Shown: piece after piece, positions 19,727 to 31,645 of the stretch
Layout of the letters: every line of letters begins with the position of its first letter
How positions within the stretch are numbered: the stretch's first letter is position 1
Assembly: GCA_034096865.1 (NCBI GenBank)
Contig: JAWQFJ010002771.1
Location: 117,001 to 181,000, forward strand
Source of the DNA: Theodoxus fluviatilis
Taxonomy: Eukaryota; Mollusca; Gastropoda; Cycloneritida; Neritidae
Length of the DNA: 64,000 bases
Direction: 5' to 3'
The notes under the pieces: model-generated
What the model was told of the DNA's origin: nothing
The model's database searches: none
What the model saw: the letters and a program-made list of their open reading frames with translations, nothing else
Program-made: the position numbers and the translations under genes

Positions 19727-20371
19727 GGGTTCTTCGTGACGGTCAAAAGTTCAGTTCCAGGCTTTGAAAAATCGTAGTTTTTCCCTGACGATCGTAGCAT
19801 CGTAGCAAGCACGGCGAAATCGTAGCATGCTACGCCTAAATCGTAGCACTTGGCAGCTCTGGTGATGTGACCACGTGCAAAGCAGATGGGAATGGGTTTG
19901 AGTTGGCTTGGGGTTTGACTGTTGGAGAGGTCGGGGACACGTTTTTGAACTGAAGGCGATACATTTCAAATGTGAAGTTTTTCAAGCCGAGAGTGAGGAA
20001 GATGAAGAGGATGATCAACATGCAGTGCTCACAAGTTCATGATGCATTTCAATTACATCTGGTTCACGTTAGGGGCACCGATGGTTGGTCACATGATACT
20101 GACACTAGCAGGACAGACAATCTCATATCAGCCATTATCTTCACTGGTAAGTCAATGCTTTTCTTTACATAATTCCAAGAGAAGTTAAGTCAAAATTGTT
20201 AAAAGGGAATATCCTCTGTCTGTTCGCACACTTATTTCCAAGTCGAGTAGGTTTAATTTGGTTTCCACGAGAAATAAAAAGTTATTAAAAAAAAAGTTAT
20301 TGCCGACCTACCTACCCTAATTTTTTTGGCTATGTTACCTTAACCACACCAATTTTTTTTTTTGGCCTTAG
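19417..20371. mobile_element. GGTGTGGTTAAGGTAAC MITE pair, inverted ends
   Basis: The left end reads TTAGGCC, A run, TGGTGTGGTTACGGTAAC; the right end reads GTTACCTTAACCACACCAA, T run, GGCCTTA, its inverted complement with few changes. Between them lies a truncated G-tract MITE (19540-19861) and unassigned sequence. Either one composite element or two facing copies. Confidence 0.55.
19540..19861 (+). mobile_element. G-tract MITE, copy 2 (left end missing)
   Basis: Contains two G runs of about 20, a short (TG)n, GAGCGCTGAGCCGCC-like phrases and the right end CTTGGCAGCTCTG. Confidence 0.6.
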
Positions 20372-20856
20372 CTTTTCCCAGGAAGAAAACCGCGATGTCA
20401 CAATAACTGTATGTGAAAATCGACTTCAAAAACAAGGTAATGCGCGCTTTCTGCAAGGTCACAAGTGGACTTGCTTTTTTCACAAGCCGCTTCCTTCCGA
20501 ATGCATTCAACACACACCGCTAGGTTTTAAAATCGAAAGTACTGATTCAATAGATCAAACTCATACAGAAAGCATTAGCATTTTGCGTGCGATGTAAAAA
20601 AAAAATAATTCCTTCAACAGTCACAGATGAAGCGTCCGTACCTTGATTTTAAATCTAAAACTGCGAACGTGAATCAGTCGTCTGCTGTTCCCTGTTGCAC
20701 TTTCACAGTACACTAAACATGCGCACACAGTTCAGTGATGTAGAACACAAGATTAAACGTAAATGTGTGATGTAAAACACAACATTGCACACAACTTGCG
20801 GCCAGAAGCGTGCGTTCCCGCCAGCCCTCTTGCCTCAATTTGTGCATCGCTGACGA

Positions 20857-20866
20857 ATGGCAGACG
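20857..20866 (+). CDS. Tentative gene, coding part of first exon
   Basis: ATGGCAGACG before GTGAGTAA. A very short coding first exon after a CpG-containing leader ('GCGTGCGTTCCCGCCAGCC') is common in animal genes. Too short to be proven by itself. Confidence 0.45.
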
Positions 20867-23115
20867 GTGAGTAAAATCTTGTAACTTGCCAAATTAATGA
20901 CTGTAATATCATCAGATGTGTTTTGTTTGTGAAGATAGGTCTCAGAACAAGGGTTTTCTGATGTTTCTTATGATTGATGATGGGTTTATCTTCAAAAACA
21001 TCAACGGCACATGAAGCGTGCGTTTCGTTTTTCTCTCAATAGAAATGGTTTGCCACTTTATTTGTTTCATTCTGTGTGAGAACATCATTTATATGACTTT
21101 CACAAATCACAAGTAGTTAGCTACTGTGTATGTGTGTGCAGTGAAACTGCATTTTGTGTGAAAATGCCCAAACAGAGTTTCGAAATTTCATGTGACCTCA
21201 ATTCTCTTCCCAAGTGTTGATGGTTGAACAGTCCCATGTAGCGGCGGTTCGGTTTTGGCTACTATCTCAAAGATTTGATTAAAAAGAACCCAAATGCCAC
21301 AAGAAGTAACATTTAAACATCACAGATGATCACCTATGTGCGTAAGATTGTGCAAACAAAGTAGCTTTTATGTTTAGTTCAAGTATGGTTTTGAAATTTC
21401 ATGTGACCTTGATTTTCTCTTTCAGCAATTGGCAACAAAGTCGCATGCAATGCTGTTACGGTTTGGGCTAAAATAACAATGTTTTCTTTTCTTCTTTAAC
21501 CCATTGCTTACGCAGCTCAACCACGTGGTTGCGATGACGCCAACACCCTTTGGCTACGCAGCTCAACTACGTGGTTGCGGTCGCCGTAAATAAATTTTCC
21601 TATCTACGTGGCTGTTTCAAGGGAAGTAAATCGTACAGCACTTTATGCTGTAACCAATCTGTGTTCGCTGGAGTTACCTTTTCTTTAGTATAGTCAACGT
21701 GAGAAAGCTAGATGTTGTAGAAGCTACGCTCACCCTACGTCGCGTTTTCGCGCTTGTCGACATGGCATCGCGTTGTCGGTGATTGAGCGGTGATGAAAAT
21801 GACGAAGTATTAGAAGTGTGGATGGAAGAAGGGTCTGATATTGAAGATCTAGGTGGATATTGAACTTCTGAAGAAGATCTTTATGATTCTGATGCGGAAA
21901 TAGTCCCAGTCAACGAGAATGAAGCGCTGGCTGACAGCGAAGATGAATTGACTTCGTCGCCGTCGTGTCAGAAAGAGAGGAAGAGATAGAAACGGTTTTT
22001 ACAGCAGACACAGACATCGATTCGGATGCAGAGGATGCCAAAAACCTTCCGAAAACCTTCTCTACTCCTCCAATGAACTGTACCACACAAAAGAGGACTA
22101 TGCTGAGTAGGGCGCCTTCTTTCTCTCAGGTCATTTGAGACTTTTCTTCTATTCAAACAAAGACAGATTGCAGTAAGTGTATATTTTCTGATTTCCCCTC
22201 TCTGACTTGCTAAAAAAAATAATTTTCAAGCATTTTTTTATCCTGTAGTCAATCATTCATCAATATAGTTTGATGTGGAAATACTGATTTCAGAACTGTT
22301 GTGCAAAATTTATCTCTTGACTAATATTGCAATACATTAGGTGTAAAAAAAAAAGAAAATCAAAATTGCATGTACCTGGTGTTAAAAAACAAATTTCCCC
22401 AATTTTCTTACTGCATATTGTAACTATCCAGCACTTCAGCTAGAAAGTGCAAATGATTATCTTTCTTGTGATACCAACCATTAAACAGTTATTCTAAATT
22501 TGGACTGTGTGTGATTTTTTGAAAACTTGCAAAAACACTGCGTACACAGGTAAAGTTCCTAATGCTATCCCTGCGTAAGCAATGAGTTAAGCAATCATGC
22601 GACTTGTAGATTTCTTTATTCTTTGCAGGTGTAGTTGTCGAAGACAACTTTACAAGTCTGCGAGTGGATTTTCTCAAACCACATGGAACCAAGGAAAAGC
22701 CTCAAAAGGTCTTCACAAAACCTGTGGTCCCTGATGTCCGGACTGTGATGACTGTGATGAAAGAGATGACTGTTGCCATGAACATTGTTTTTGTTCCTTG
22801 TGGCAATAGTTTTCGCGAATGGAGGGTGGAAGGATTTTTTTTTAATGAGTGTTCTTGTGCCTTATAGCATTAGGTGGATAGATTATCATTTTAATGTGGG
22901 TGTATAATGTTGCATGATTAGTTATATTTGTGTTTTGAATTTCCATTAATTTCCTCGTGAAAATGTCCATCTGCAAATTCTGTTGGGATAGTGAATGTTA
23001 ACCAGCATTTTAATCTGCGATTATTTTTGCTTCTATTACTGTATTAGATTTATTATTTATTTTGGTATTGTGTGTGTCTGCTGCAGTAATCAAATAAACT
23101 GTTGTGAACTATTAA
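20857..23115 (+). CDS. Tentative small two-exon gene, 82 residues, not recognised
   Basis: ATG at 20857 opens a 10-nt coding stretch (Met-Ala-Asp plus G) that ends at a consensus donor GTGAGT (20867). An acceptor TTCTTTGCAG ends at 22628, and the next exon supplies GT to complete the codon and continues VVVEDNFTSLRVDFLKPHG to a stop at 22865-22867. The sum is 249 nt, 83 codons, so the phase fits. An AATAAA at about 23093 follows a 230-nt 3'UTR. The C-terminal third (after MKEMTV) looks less protein-like and could be misassigned. The intron holds a 1087-bp piggyBac derivative. I do not recognise the family; function unknown. Confidence 0.45.
21500..22586 (+). mobile_element. piggyBac-type non-autonomous element 2
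   Basis: TTAA at 21496-21499 and 22587-22590. Termini CCCATTGCTTACGCAG and CTGCGTAAGCAATGAG match as inverted repeats with one change. Two subterminal copies of TACGCAGCTCAAC(C/T)ACGTGG follow the left end. The interior keeps an acidic stretch (around 21790-22050, e.g. SEEDLYDSDAEIV) like the N-terminus of a piggyBac transposase, but nothing of the catalytic domain. Confidence 0.85.
22629..22867 (+). CDS. Tentative gene, terminal coding exon
   Basis: Good acceptor, and an open frame of 79 codons plus stop. The N-terminal half, ending near KEKPQKVFTKPVVPDV, has balanced composition. Confidence 0.45.
23093..23098 (+). terminator. Polyadenylation signal AATAAA
   Basis: In 'CAAATAAACTGTTGTG', followed within about 35 bases by a T-rich stretch, as expected for a cleavage region. 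Confidence 0.45.
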
Positions 23116-23638
23116 TCTGGGTTTTTCCCCTTTTTAGTGGTTTGTCAGACTGATGTGAGTCACGTGTAATGCTGTTACCATTTATCTAAAGAATCCTCTA
23201 ACTTCTTGACTGTGGTTATAGAATTTTTCTAAAGAGCTTTCATAGTTAAAAGGTACATCTAGTGTTACAATGTATCCATGGATTGTACTCTGCTTCTTGA
23301 ACTTCATGTACAGGGTAATGTTTACAGTGGCCAGTAACAGCATTTCGCCGTCACAGATATATCTTGTCCAGTGTCTGTTATGTAACAACTATATCCAGCT
23401 CTCATCTTGTCACATTAAAGGTGCTTGCCATTTACTTTAGTGACAGGTATTGAGGTATTTGTTTACTCCAAACTCATTTGCATTTCATAATTACAGGTTC
23501 TAAATCTAAGAAGTCACGGCAGGGGAATACTTAATGACAGTTGACATCGTTTTAAAAAAGTACTACTGCTGCTGCTTTTTTGGTTACATTCTCTGATACT
23601 GTAATGACTAAGCTAAAGCTGTCCAAAAATGACATTAA

Positions 23639-24729
23639 CTCTTTCCGTCCCATTCACCGCACTGTGCGCAAAAGCGCATTCAGTTGCCTCCCATCCGCTG
23701 CACTCTGCGCCAAATTTTTTTTGCTTCGTTTCTTTGTATAATAATCCACACTTTCTAGTGTTCCCTATCGGACCCAATGTGGTTTTAGAGCAGTAGAGAG
23801 CTCTCCCACAACGTTAGATGAAACGACTAATGCGGAGCGTGAGGTTTAATGCAACTTTTGTGGACCGATTGTGATTGTTTTGATCGAAATGTCTGAGAAC
23901 ATCCCAGAAGTTCTGCGTCGCTCTGCGCCAAATTTTTTTTGCTTCGTTTCTTTGTATAATAATCCACACTTTCTAGTGTTCCCTATCGGATCCAATGTGG
24001 TTTTACAGCAGTAGAGAGGTCTCCCACAACGTTAGATGAACGTCTAACGTGGACCGATTGTGAATGATTTGATCGAGATGTCTGAAGAACAACCCGGAAG
24101 TTCTGCGTCGCAGTGGCGTAGTTGTTATACGGCCAAATTGCTCGCTTGATTATTGATTCATGCATGAAAGGACAACGATAGTGGAGATGAATAAATCTAC
24201 AATCAATGCTGGTGAAGAATTCATAAACCCCTCAGTTAGTACGTGTATTTGTGCAGCGAGATTCCAGTTCAGAGTCTGATGTGGAAGTGACTGTCATTGT
24301 GATGGACGGTTCGTCTCTTCTGTATGTCAGTGCTACTGCTAGACAACTGTTAAAGATATTCATTTAAAATTTTGACTGGACATTTTCCAATGGATGATTA
24401 TTGTGTGGTGATATTCTGTAAAGGATCAGTGGGATCATTACCAAGGTATTGCATGGTATAAGATCAAATTCAGCATGCTCCTATTTCTTGGTTTTTGAAA
24501 CAAGTGTGTAATTTCAAGCATGCTTTCTCAGTCTTGCTAAAGGCAACTAACTTTTTTTTGTTTTAGTCTTGTAGGGCATTTATTTTCCTTCAAAATGATA
24601 TGCCACATGATGCATGTAGTATCTTCTGTTCTAGAGGCACAATACACTCTCAAAAGAGCACTACCGGGTGCGTTTTTCTCTGTAGAAAATAATTGTGTTG
24701 TGTTCCGTAAAAACCTGGTACGGGAAGAG
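23639..24729 (+). mobile_element. piggyBac-type non-autonomous element 3
   Basis: TTAA at 23635-23638 and 24730-24733. Termini CTCTTTCCGTCCC and GGTACGGGAAGAG are imperfect inverted repeats. Two CCGC-ACT(G/C)TGCGC motifs lie just inside. An internal segment of about 170 bp (from 23709) is duplicated at about 23932. A short acidic frame (SSSESDVEV) near 24260 recalls a transposase N-terminus. Confidence 0.75.
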
Positions 24730-24733
24730 TTAA

Positions 24734-25365
24734 GAATTGCTAAAGTGAATGTTTAAAATGTAGTCCATTTTCCTGGTTTTAGTCACGAACTCGGGAGAAC
24801 AACGCAGTTACAAATACAATACGAGTTTTCATTCAATTATTTCAAATATGAAAAAATTGGACAGAAAAGTCACCATTACTTGTTCATGGTCATTTGATTT
24901 ATTTTAGTAAAATCACGCAAATATCTTACCCAGAGTGACTATTACTTAAGCATATACTTTCTCTTCATTTAAAGATTTTTTTTTGCGTCTTAAGACAAGA
25001 GTTCTCAACATTCTTATAACAAGAAAGCACTCACAGTCATACACGTCGATTAATTCATTATGAATTAAAAGTAGTAATCTTTTATTAACTCCGAATAAAA
25101 CAAAATTTACCACGACAAAACAAACATAATGCTTCACAACAATCTATTTTCTTCGACCTCGACGGCTACAGACTCTGAGACTGCATTTATACTAGTGCAT
25201 AATGATACGACGGTATCATTACCACGGTCACAACTGAACTTTTCCGAAACGGCACCTTGGTGACTACGAAAAAAAATTGTTTAAAAAATAACCATTAAAT
25301 GCATGCAAAGGGCGTCTTGGAATACCTGGGCGAAATTAGTACATCCTGTGCCAGCGTAAGCCGGT
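24734..25365. other. AT-rich unassigned stretch
   Basis: No recognised gene or repeat. Confidence 0.3.
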
Positions 25366-25369
25366 GCGG

Positions 25370-25960
25370 AAACAGAAATTTCGCTTTGCCCGCCATTTTA
25401 CTCAGATGCAACGACGCCGGTAGCAGCGGCGGCCTGCACTTCAAGTTCTACTGTTCTAGTAACAGGGAGGTACGCACGCTGCCTCGAGTGAGCAACCTCA
25501 TTTGAACATTCACAGATTTTCGGCATAGTTGACAACTGCATTAATTTGCAAGCATGTAACAATCGATACATTTAATATTTTTTGGTCAGAGAGATCAGCA
25601 TATTTGCTAATATTACGCGGGAACAAAGCCCGGCGTCCGTCGTAGAACGAATACAAAAAGTGTGAGGAAAATCGCTGATCAAATGTGCGGTGACAGCCAT
25701 AAAGCAGCAGACCACTTACAAAGGAACTTCAAAATAATAACGTAAAATCCCCATTAACAGATTCCTACCTTGTAATGTGCACCGGCAACGTCGACAAGCA
25801 CCGAGAAAGCACACGTTCGCTTGCACGAGTTAGCCTTCGCTCAAGCGGCCTTTTTGTGGCGGGATTGGGATTCTCGCGAGATTCACGTTGGTGTTCACGG
25901 AGTGCAAACGCACGAGGATACGTCGACTTCCCCGAATTGGGCGGGAAAAGTTCCTTCAAA
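25370..25960. promoter_or_regulatory. Promoter-like CpG-bearing segment
   Basis: Richer in CpG than its surroundings. It contains CCGCCATTTT (25390-25399), a YY1-type motif, and the palindrome TCTCGCGAGA (25872-25881), a known animal core-promoter element. A good minus-strand donor (TACAAG then GTAGGA) lies near 25768 and a plus-strand donor-like AGGGAG/GTACGC near 25470, so it may be bidirectional. No ATG-initiated exon is convincing. Confidence 0.35.
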
Positions 25961-26082
25961 TGAAATTAATTAAATAAAAGGTGCTCATTTAACTTTCTTA
26001 GCAGAAAAACTGTTCTATATTTATTACTAGTGATTATATTTTTAAAAAAAACACGCATCTTCAATGTTACTTGTACTTGTAG

Positions 26083-26227
26083 TACTTGCGTCATCGGGTC
26101 TTCCTCCATGGGGTCCTCATCAACGATCAAGAGAGTGGACGATGCCAACATCCGAAAGCGGAGAGAGAAGTTCTGGCGCTTCATGCTGCGCACCAACTAC
26201 CCTGAAGGACTGAATGTGTTTGACTGA
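26083..26227 (+). CDS. Candidate coding exon, unrecognised
   Basis: After an acceptor-like ACTTGTAG the frame reads on to SSSTIKRVDDANIRKRREKFW, then RFMLRTNYPEG and a stop at 26225-26227. The composition is protein-like and basic. I cannot find partner exons with certainty and do not recognise the family. Confidence 0.3.
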
Positions 26228-26256
26228 GAGAGAGATAGATGGAACTATGAACACTT

Positions 26257-26261
<5 letters not shown>

Positions 26262-26329
<68 letters not shown>

Positions 26330-26416
26330 ACTCTGGACACTGGACGCTGAGAGAGCTCGGGCTCCGAGAACTCGGGCTAGAACATTTTTTTATGAGGGTG
26401 GTGGAGAGAGAGGGAG

Positions 26417-26458
<42 letters not shown>

Positions 26459-26535
26459 AATAGAGAGGGAGGGAGGGAGAGAGAGAGAGGGGGGGGGAGG
26501 GGGGAGAGAGAGAGGGAGAGAGAGGAGGGGGAGAG
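26262..26535. repeat. (AG)n microsatellite cluster
   Basis: AG runs at 26262-26328 and G/A-rich runs at 26400-26535. Confidence 0.95.
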
Positions 26536-26615
26536 TTCTGGAGTGCCTACGTCATGTCATTCTAAAGTTTTTTTACGTCACGTGTTGCATCATTTATGTG
26601 TTTCTGCATCTTTCA

Positions 26616-26640
26616 CTGAAGAAGGGCGTGTGCCCGAAAG
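26616..26640 (+). ncRNA. CTGAAGA...GAAA hairpin, ribozyme-core-like
   Basis: CTGAAGA, then a GGGC-GTGT-GCCC hairpin, then GAAA. This order matches the conserved core around stem II of hammerhead ribozymes (CUGANGA, stem II, GAAA), which occur in Penelope-like retroelements. There is one extra A before the stem, and I cannot draw convincing stems I and III. It may only be the 3' end of a retroelement. Confidence 0.2.
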
Positions 26641-26709
26641 CCTTTGATTTTGGTGTTTGTCGTGTGTTTTTTTCTTATTTATATGTTACTTGTAGTTGTA
26701 AGTAAAATG

Positions 26710-26856
26710 GATGTCATTGCAGCCCCTCAGTCCAAGAGTGGAAATGAGCGTCTGCTGTTGGCAGTAGGAACAGTGACGAGGCAATGTTGCACAGAGTTAC
26801 TTCGAGCAATGGATCGCCCTGAACAGCTGCCTGATGACAAAATCAAGGAACTTTAG
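26710..26856 (+). CDS. Candidate exon or small ORF, unrecognised
   Basis: ATG at 26707-26709 after an acceptor-like TTACTTGTAG. The frame includes GNERLLLAVGTVTRQCCTEL and stops after KIKEL (26854-26856). Protein-like composition, no recognised domain. Confidence 0.25.
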   Translation, partial: DVIAAPQSKSGNERLLLAVGTVTRQCCTELLRAMDRPEQLPDDKIKEL

Positions 26857-27005
26857 GTTACATAAGAATGTTTAGAGATTTTAAAAATTGACCGTTGCCT
26901 CATTTTTCAATCAGAAATGTCAAGTTGTGGGCCTGACCTGACATGCCCTGAGCACAAAAGTAACTATAACTTTTATATTCCATTGGAAAACAGTATATAC
27001 TCAGT

Positions 27006-28832
27006 TCAGTCTCTTAACCCTGAGATGAGTTGTTGAGGCACCACTGATGACTTTCGGACAATCTTCCTCCATCGATCTCTATCCTCTGTGGCTCGCTGTG
27101 AGTCAGCAAAGGTCAAGCCTGTCCATCTTTGATGTTGTCTTCTCACCTCTTTCTCTGCCTGCCTCTCCTTCTCCCACCTGGTACGGTACCTTGCAGGATG
27201 GTCTTGACCAGCCCACTGCCTCTTGACACGTGACCGTACCACTTCAGCTTTCTGCTTTTCACAATTGACAGCAGGTCTTCGTACTGTCCAATTGCTCTCC
27301 TGATCCTGTTGCTGACTTCCTCATTCGTGACATGGTCTTTATAGGAGATGTTCAGAATCTTGCTGTAGCATCTCATTTCCAGGGCTTGTATCCGTCTCTG
27401 TAGTTCAGATGTGAGTGTCCAGGACTCGCATGCATACAAGAATACGGAGATGGCCAGCGTGCGCATGAGCCTGATCTTCGACGCGAGAGTGATATTTCTG
27501 TCAAGCCATATGGCTTTAACTTTACCGATGCTGCTGTTGTTTGTGCTATCCTGGACAGTATCTCTGGTTTGGACCCTTCATCAGTCATGATAGATACCAG
27601 GTATTTGAAGTTGTTCACAGCTTCCAGTTTTTGGCCTTTCACTTTGATTTCCATTTTGAAGCCCCGAGGATTGTTCGTCATCACCTTGGTCTTCTCGGCG
27701 CTGATCTCCATGCCATATGCCTGTGAGGTCTTGTCCAGGTGCTCGACAAGACTAGTCAGCTCCTCTTCACTTCCTGCTAATCCATCAAAGTCATCAGCAA
27801 AACGTAAGTTGGTGATCTTTCTGCCACAGATGCTGATCGATCCTTCGTGTTCTGCTAGGGCATCAGTCATTATCCTTTCGAGGAAGAGGTTGAAGAGTGT
27901 GGGGGAGAGTAGACAGCCCTGTCTGACTCCGACCGTTGTCCTGAACCATTCGCCTGTGGTACCATTCAACAGGATTGCGCTGGTCGCTCTGTTATAGAGA
28001 TGTTCGACGACTTTGATAATCTTGGAGCTGATGTTGTAGCTTCTCATGTGGCCCACAGCGCAGCATGCCAGACTCTGTCAAATGCTTTCTTAAAGTCTAT
28101 AAAGACATGGTACAGATCTTGTTGGTGTTGTAGATGTTTCTCACACAGGACTTTCAGATTGAAGATCTGATCGGTGGTGTTCCTACCTGGTCTGAAACCT
28201 GCCTGCTCTTCAGCAATGATTTTCTCTGCCTGAGGTTTTAATCTGTTCAACAGTACTTTCAGCATGACCTTGCTGGGATGGCTGATGAGGCTGATTGTGC
28301 GGTAGTTCTGGCACATTTGCAGGTTTCCTTTCTTGGGCAATGTAATCACTAGGGACTGTGTCCACAGGGTTAGCCAACCTCCCGTCTGCCAGATCTTATT
28401 GCAGATCTTTGTGAGTGCATCGATCATTGCGTCGGCTCCTGCCTGGATGATTTCCCTGGAATGTTGTTGTTGTTGTTGCGTACCTGAGCTAAACACTCCC
28501 AGGATCACCCAAGTGGGTGAGATGATTGCGTGTGTGACTGTTTTTGAACACCCCGCCATATAGGCAGCCACGTACACTCCGTCTTCAGGGGATTTGATCT
28601 CTGTCTCCAGAGAATGCCTGTTGTTATGTTAGGAGCTTACCGCGGCTGAAGATAATCCCCACATAACAGTACAACATAACAACATTTTGCTGTAGCCTTA
28701 ATTGGTTTTTGGCTGGAGTCAACAAATAGCAGCCTTTGCCCAAGGCAAGTGGAATGTTGTCAACCCTAGCTGACTTCCCTTTCTTGAGGGACTTAACCGC
28801 TGTCTCCACCTCCACGCGGTTAAGGAGTATAA
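27006..28832 (-). pseudogene. RTE-like non-LTR retrotransposon, broken reverse transcriptase
   Basis: Minus strand. From 28815 downward: EVETAVKSLKKGKSARVDNI; after insertions, EIIQAGADAMIDAL; YRTISLISHPSKVMLKVLLN; EEQAGFRPGRNTTDQIF; the palm block DFKKAFDRVWH; VRQGCLLSP; the catalytic FADDF (around 27785-27805); AEKTKVM; and a C-terminal region with WYGHVSR, RRRGRQRKR and WTGL. Frameshifts near 28050, 27420-27460 and 27160-27240 break it. A SINE-like insertion (28459-28617) and another unassigned insertion split the 5' part. The RTE-like label rests on remembered motif style. Confidence 0.8.
28459..28617 (-). mobile_element. SINE-like insertion in the RTE LINE
   Basis: Minus strand: a phrase GGAGTGTACGTGGCTGCC, then ATGGCGGGGTGTTCAAAAAC, ending in a (CAA)n tail. 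This body plus trinucleotide tail is reminiscent of an abundant gastropod SINE (from memory). GAATG occurs at both borders as a possible short target duplication. Confidence 0.5.
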
Positions 28833-28841
28833 ACTATTATT

Positions 28842-29281
28842 GCTGAAATGGTCGTTGTCACCAACGCCATTTGGCGACACTGTACCTCGGGTACTCTGTC
28901 CCCGGGGACAGAGTACCCCAGTTTGAATTATCGGCATTTGAACGAGAACGAGACTGCCAACAACCGGCAGTTTCTAAAACTTTCAAAATGGCGGTCGACA
29001 ACGAGACCGCAGCCGCCACCCCGCCTGATTGACTTCGCACGCCCGGGGAGTTACGCTAAGATCTGGCCGCGTTAATGTATCTGCGTTTTGTGACAAACGT
29101 CTTGCTCGGCGGTACTGTACTCCATGCACCTTAACGGTCCGCGTGATTTGGGTGTAATCTTAAGCTAAACGACGTTTATTGGCGCTGCTGAAATGGTCGA
29201 AGTCGGAAACATTCGGAGCTCTGGGGACAGAGTACCTCGGGTACAGTGTCGCCGAATGTTGGTGACAACGACCATTTCAGC
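28842..29281. mobile_element. Mutator-like (MULE) MITE, 440 bp
   Basis: Perfect 9-bp target duplication ACTATTATT at 28833-28841 and 29282-29290. The termini GCTGAAATGGTCGTTGTC are inverted, with arms of about 70 bp including a GGTACTCTGTCCCC palindromic zone. A third partial copy of the end sits internally near 29187. A 9-bp duplication is typical of the Mutator superfamily. Inserted in or beside the RTE LINE. Confidence 0.8.
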
Positions 29282-29290
29282 ACTATTATT

Positions 29291-30774
29291 TGATAAGCTT
29301 GTACAAGAAAGACAATATTAAATTTCTGTCTTAAAATGTGTAGGCCTGAACATGTTTATATAATTTTTCGTCTTTGCTAGCTCGCGCGAGAGAGAGAGAG
29401 TAGCCATGAAGTTATAATTATTGAATTTGCGATAGACGCACAATTCCTGCGCGCAGTGTTCACTGCTAGGCCTACATAGTATTAATAATTGTTCATGTGT
29501 TGGATAGGTATTCTTGAGTGTAATGATGAAACAGCTATGTCGACATTTGCGCATGCACTGAAGACAAAACCAGCAGGATATCGAGTTAATATCTAATTCC
29601 AAGCATAGTTTTCGCTAATGAAGCATTTGTCTTAGAATGAAACTTTTCGAACAATCAATGCAGGAAAGACTCGTATCTCTCGATTGAGATTTTGTGTAAT
29701 TTTGTGGTCATGTGGTTAAAACTTTTGACCTCCAGTCGCTTTCGGCTTTTGAAGTTGTGCAGATCCCAGAGTTGCATATCCTAATCCTTGAACAAAAAGC
29801 CTAACTCACCTTGCCTCTCTCCATCCAGGGGTAAAACTGGTTACCTGTGAGGGCGAAGCTGGAAATTGTGAAAGTTTACCGTGGCGTGTTCATCTGCAGC
29901 GGGATTGCATGCTCCTCAAGGAGTGTGGACGATACTGGAGTAAAGATGAAAGCAGCTCCATGACCAGAGGCTTAAACTTAAGTGTATGTTTTGAATCCCA
30001 ATCAATGAGTGAAAAGTCTCAGTCTACTCTAGGGTCAGCAGATTTTGCAGCTGGACATCTTACCTTTAAACCGGAAGCAGGCGAGACAGGAAGATTCCAA
30101 CCAGCTAGACTCCGTCGGGCAACTCTACAGAGCCGGCGGGGATAACATTCAGTGACGAACTGAAATGACATAATACTAGAGCTCACGTCCGCTTTCCGTA
30201 ATGTCAGTTAGAATCCTTCTGGTTTCCATCCCCCATCTCTCCTTTCAAGAATCGTGATATCAGAGGTGATTGATTGCCCCTCCCAATTGATAGGCTGCCA
30301 TGTCTCTCTCTGTGCCTCTCAGAAACAGATCATCCCAAATGGCTCTTATCATATACACTCACTGCCAGACGTGTCTTCCCCCGATTCAGGTTTCTGTACT
30401 GCTCTCAATGGACCACAAAAAAGTTCCAGAGATCACAGTATCAAAGTATGCCAGAGGAATATCTTTTCTCGGCAAAGTACATGTAAAGATACATAGTACA
30501 TATTCTGAGGTGCTTTCAACTGTGGTGTACTAGTAAGATGTTCTGTGGTAACTTACAGTTAACTCCACCCTTCTGTTGCTTTCTCTTTGTCACCGGATAG
30601 CTGTAGTGGGGAAGTGGGTTTTCGGAAGTATCTCACCTGAGAGGGACTTGGTTTTTGCTGGTAAGGTTGGTAGTCCAACGACTCTATAGAAATGGAGGGT
30701 GGATGGGGGTTGAGTTCTGCCCTAGGAATGATGAGCGGTGTTCGCTCTGGGATGTCTGTCCCCGCTCCCCCCCC
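29291..30774. other. Unassigned stretch
   Basis: Several small ORFs, none protein-like enough to support. No recognised repeat. Confidence 0.3.
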
Positions 30775-30996
<222 letters not shown>

Positions 30997-30999
30997 CAA

Positions 31000-31640
31000 T
31001 CCTAATGAAAATAGTTAACTTTTCTTGTTGACAATTTTAGCAGCTCAGTTGCATGCATGTCTCGGGAATGCTCTTTAGCGCACCACGCAATTACCTGAAT
31101 ATACGAGAGCTCTTTATAAGTGGACAAATCAGCGATGTGTTTCGTAGAGCTGTCACTGGAGCAAAAGAGGTATGTCTGCCTCTTCTCGCTTTCCAGGCCT
31201 TCCCTGCTCAGAATGACATTCGAAGATGAAACGAGTCAAGCATTACGGCCTGTCAGCTTCTGCACGCTATGTAAGGCCATTGACTACACAGTCACCAGAG
31301 CTGGTTAGATTTGGGGGAAGACTGAAAGCAAATCATGCCTCCATTTCCCTAGTTACTTGCTGTTTGCAAATCGCGAAAGGAGACGTGGTGGGTTTATTCT
31401 GATCTTATCCCTAGTCCTCAGGAGGTTGAGGTTTGTAATTCGAAAAGATACATAAAGTTTGAATTCCATCCGAGTCCTTCACCCAAATTACTTTTCAGTG
31501 CGTCAATGACATTTCAGCATACGTGGGTGCTCTCATCGGTGTTTACAAGTCTCTTTTTTCATGGGCGTGCAATAAATCAAAACGCACTCGAGGCAGAAGT
31601 GATTCCTGGTGCGCGTTGCTTAGTCAATCAAGTTCGCAAA
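31000..31640. other. Unassigned stretch
   Basis: No recognised gene or repeat end. Confidence 0.3.
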
Positions 31641-31645
31641 AAATA

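Noticed and set aside
19972..20172. Candidate exon ending at a GTAAGT donor (20151) that could also join phase-wise to 22629
   Set aside because: It lies between inverted MITE ends and lacks a clear acceptor. The ATG-bearing 20857 exon is a simpler partner.
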